From: JAAZMU01 sp964547725
GTDB taxonomy: Bacteria > Patescibacteriota > Minisyncoccia > Minisyncoccales > Minisyncoccaceae
Reading direction: 5' to 3'
Length of the DNA: 21,145 nt
Assembly: GCA_964547725.1 (NCBI GenBank)
Contig: CAZJOO010000005.1
Location: 1-21,145 of the forward strand
Shown in pieces: positions 20,103 to 21,145 of the stretch. The stretch's first letter is position 1. The number at the start of each line of letters is the position of its first letter. The notes beneath the pieces were generated by a model. The model saw only the letters and a list, made by a program, of their open reading frames with translations. It was not told where the DNA came from and made no database searches. Made by a program: the position numbers and the translations under genes.

Positions 20103-21145
20103 ATGAATAATTTTATAAAAACGATATTTAAAAACAAAAAGCTTGTTAGTTTTTCGATATTAGGAATCTTAGTTGCTTCTTTTTTAATCCCTGGAATCGC
20201 ACATGCTGATCTTTTTGGAGTAATGGATATTTTTGGAATGCAGTTAGATGCTTTAGACTTTTTAGATAATACTACAAGAAAATACGTTGTTGTGATTGAA
20301 CTAGTAATTCTTCAGTCTATAGGGTATTTGAAATTAGGATCTGCTTTATTGGACTGGGCAATGGCTGCACCGATTGATGCAACAACGAGCTTGCTAGTTA
20401 TCTCTGGATGGAAGCTTGTGTCCGGACTAGCAAATTTAGTAATTATTGTTTCCTTTGTTTGGACAGCTCTTAAAATGATTATTCAAGGAGATTCAGCAAA
20501 AGGACAATCTTCTTTAATTAGATTAGTCGTCGCTGCCTTATTGATTAATTTTAGTATGTTTATAATGGGTGGACTTATTGATGTTGCCGAGTTTATTAAA
20601 AATGGAATAGTGAATACTTTGACAGGAGATGCTGGGGGACTAACCAATTCCGCCCAATTAGTCTTAAATAAATATTCCTGGGTATGTTTTTGGTCAGTAT
20701 TCCCAACTTTCATAACATCGATTATGGGTTCTTTAGTTCCTGTTCTTAATGTTGTTGCGACTGTAATAGGAGGAATAACATTTGTGGTCATGGCCTCGAC
20801 TGGATGGCTTTTTGTTTTAATTTTCACCATTTGTTTAAATTTCATTTTAGGAACAACATTTTTAGTTCTTGCAGCCATATTTGCGATGAGAATAGTTTTC
20901 TTATGGATACTAACAATTTTAGCACCTCTTGCAGTTGTTACCTACAAGACAGATTTGCCTATTTTGAATAAATTTTTTCCCGAATGGTCAAAATTACTCG
21001 TAGAGTGGCTTTTTGCTGGAGTTGCTCTTGTTTTCTTTTTATGTCTTGGATTAAAATTTTTAACAATAACCGGTGGAGCTGGATCAATGGACTTTTCAAA
21101 GGTTTCAACAGATGGAGGTTTTCATATTGAGCCATTTTTATTAAA
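20103..21145 (+). CDS. Polytopic VirB6/TrbL-like membrane protein, 3' end outside window
   Basis: An open frame runs from ATG 20103 through the last base (347 complete codons, no stop). The N-terminus has a signal-like segment (KLVSFSILGILVASFLIPGIAHA) with likely cleavage after AHA near residue 36. Further hydrophobic segments are near 60-75, 95-125, 140-160, 195-225, 230-265, 268-290 and 305-325. A basic loop between two helices (KMIIQGDSAKGQSSLIRL) and the stretch APLAVVTYKTDLPILNKFFPEW resemble large channel proteins beside VirB4-type ATPases in Patescibacterial type IV secretion loci. Assignment to VirB6/TrbL rests on topology and context, not on a diagnostic motif. No ribosome binding site precedes the ATG. 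A VirB4-like ATPase downstream of the window would support the call. Confidence 0.65.
   Translation, partial: MNNFIKTIFKNKKLVSFSILGILVASFLIPGIAHADLFGVMDIFGMQLDALDFLDNTTRKYVVVIELVILQSIGYLKLGSALLDWAMAAPIDATTSLLVISGWKLVSGLANLVIIVSFVWTALKMIIQGDSAKGQSSLIRLVVAALLINFSMFIMGGLIDVAEFIKNGIVNTLTGDAGGLTNSAQLVLNKYSWVCFWSVFPTFITSIMGSLVPVLNVVATVIGGITFVVMASTGWLFVLIFTICLNFILGTTFLVLAAIFAMRIVFLWILTILAPLAVVTYKTDLPILNKFFPEWSKLLVEWLFAGVALVFFLCLGLKFLTITGGAGSMDFSKVSTDGGFHIEPFLL

Noticed and set aside
20483..20878. 131-codon minus-strand frame near the right end
   Set aside because: It is the shadow of the unfinished plus-strand membrane protein that runs from 20103 past the window edge. The hydrophobic pattern and signal sequence of the plus frame are convincing.
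1..21145. CRISPR array, integrase, transposase or phage structural genes
   Set aside because: No regularly spaced short repeats were seen, and no protein resembles a recombinase or capsid gene. The only long repeats are the duplicated module near 17.7-20.05 kb and the in-gene repeat at 10.6-10.8 kb.

Overview
The window comes from an AT-rich bacterial genome that uses the standard code: TGA acts as a stop and tryptophan is encoded by TGG. Several marks point to the Candidate Phyla Radiation (Patescibacteria), most likely a Parcubacteria-like lineage. These are two-membrane-span type IV secretion pilins with a GLVPC motif, a LamG protein tail, LysM/M23 proteins with a YNAID metal site, a TraR/DksA-type zinc finger, a CarS-like enzyme, and very few Shine-Dalgarno sites. 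The phylum assignment is inference from family content. There are no integrases, transposases, rRNA genes or CRISPR arrays.

Region 1 (1-6930) starts with the tail of a LamG-domain surface protein. A tightly packed, all-plus-strand set of eight genes follows: plsY, a CDP-archaeol-synthase-like gene, a membrane protein with an MscS-like pore helix, a DhaL kinase fused to a DegV-like domain (fakA-like), two stand-alone DegV genes (fakB-like), and two further plsY paralogues. Five junctions overlap or nearly touch. Read together they look like a pathway for scavenged fatty acids: FakB carries the fatty acid, FakA phosphorylates it, PlsY transfers the acyl group to glycerol-3-phosphate, and the CarS-like enzyme may later make a CDP-lipid. 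The kinase fusion and the very divergent third PlsY are the unusual parts.

Region 2 (6900-7330) holds a hairpin, tRNA-Arg(UCG), a 29-codon remnant of a type IV prepilin leader and a terminator. Region 3 (7293-12189) is a second plus-strand set: a small T4SS-type pilin, tRNA-Lys(CUU), rpsO, pnp, a Lys/Glu-rich coiled-coil protein, an unlisted 36-codon membrane microprotein and a DksA-like zinc-finger protein. It ends in a bidirectional terminator shared with a minus-strand LysM/M23 envelope hydrolase. That gene is divergent from rsmA.

Region 4 (14175-21145) looks like part of a surface or secretion locus: a 929-residue Cys-rich, repeat-containing exported protein ending in a T4SS-pilin-like membrane module, a membrane-anchored protein, a pilin with a long C-terminal extension, and the start of a polytopic VirB6/TrbL-like protein that runs off the window. 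Two copies of a short minus-strand membrane-anchored gene, each with its own divergent promoter, sit inside it. The left copy is frameshifted and is preceded by a nearly deleted copy of the pilin gene, so the locus has been tandemly duplicated and is decaying on one side.

A recurring feature is a promoter -10 box 5-9 bases upstream of ATG with no ribosome binding site, which predicts leaderless mRNAs for several genes.
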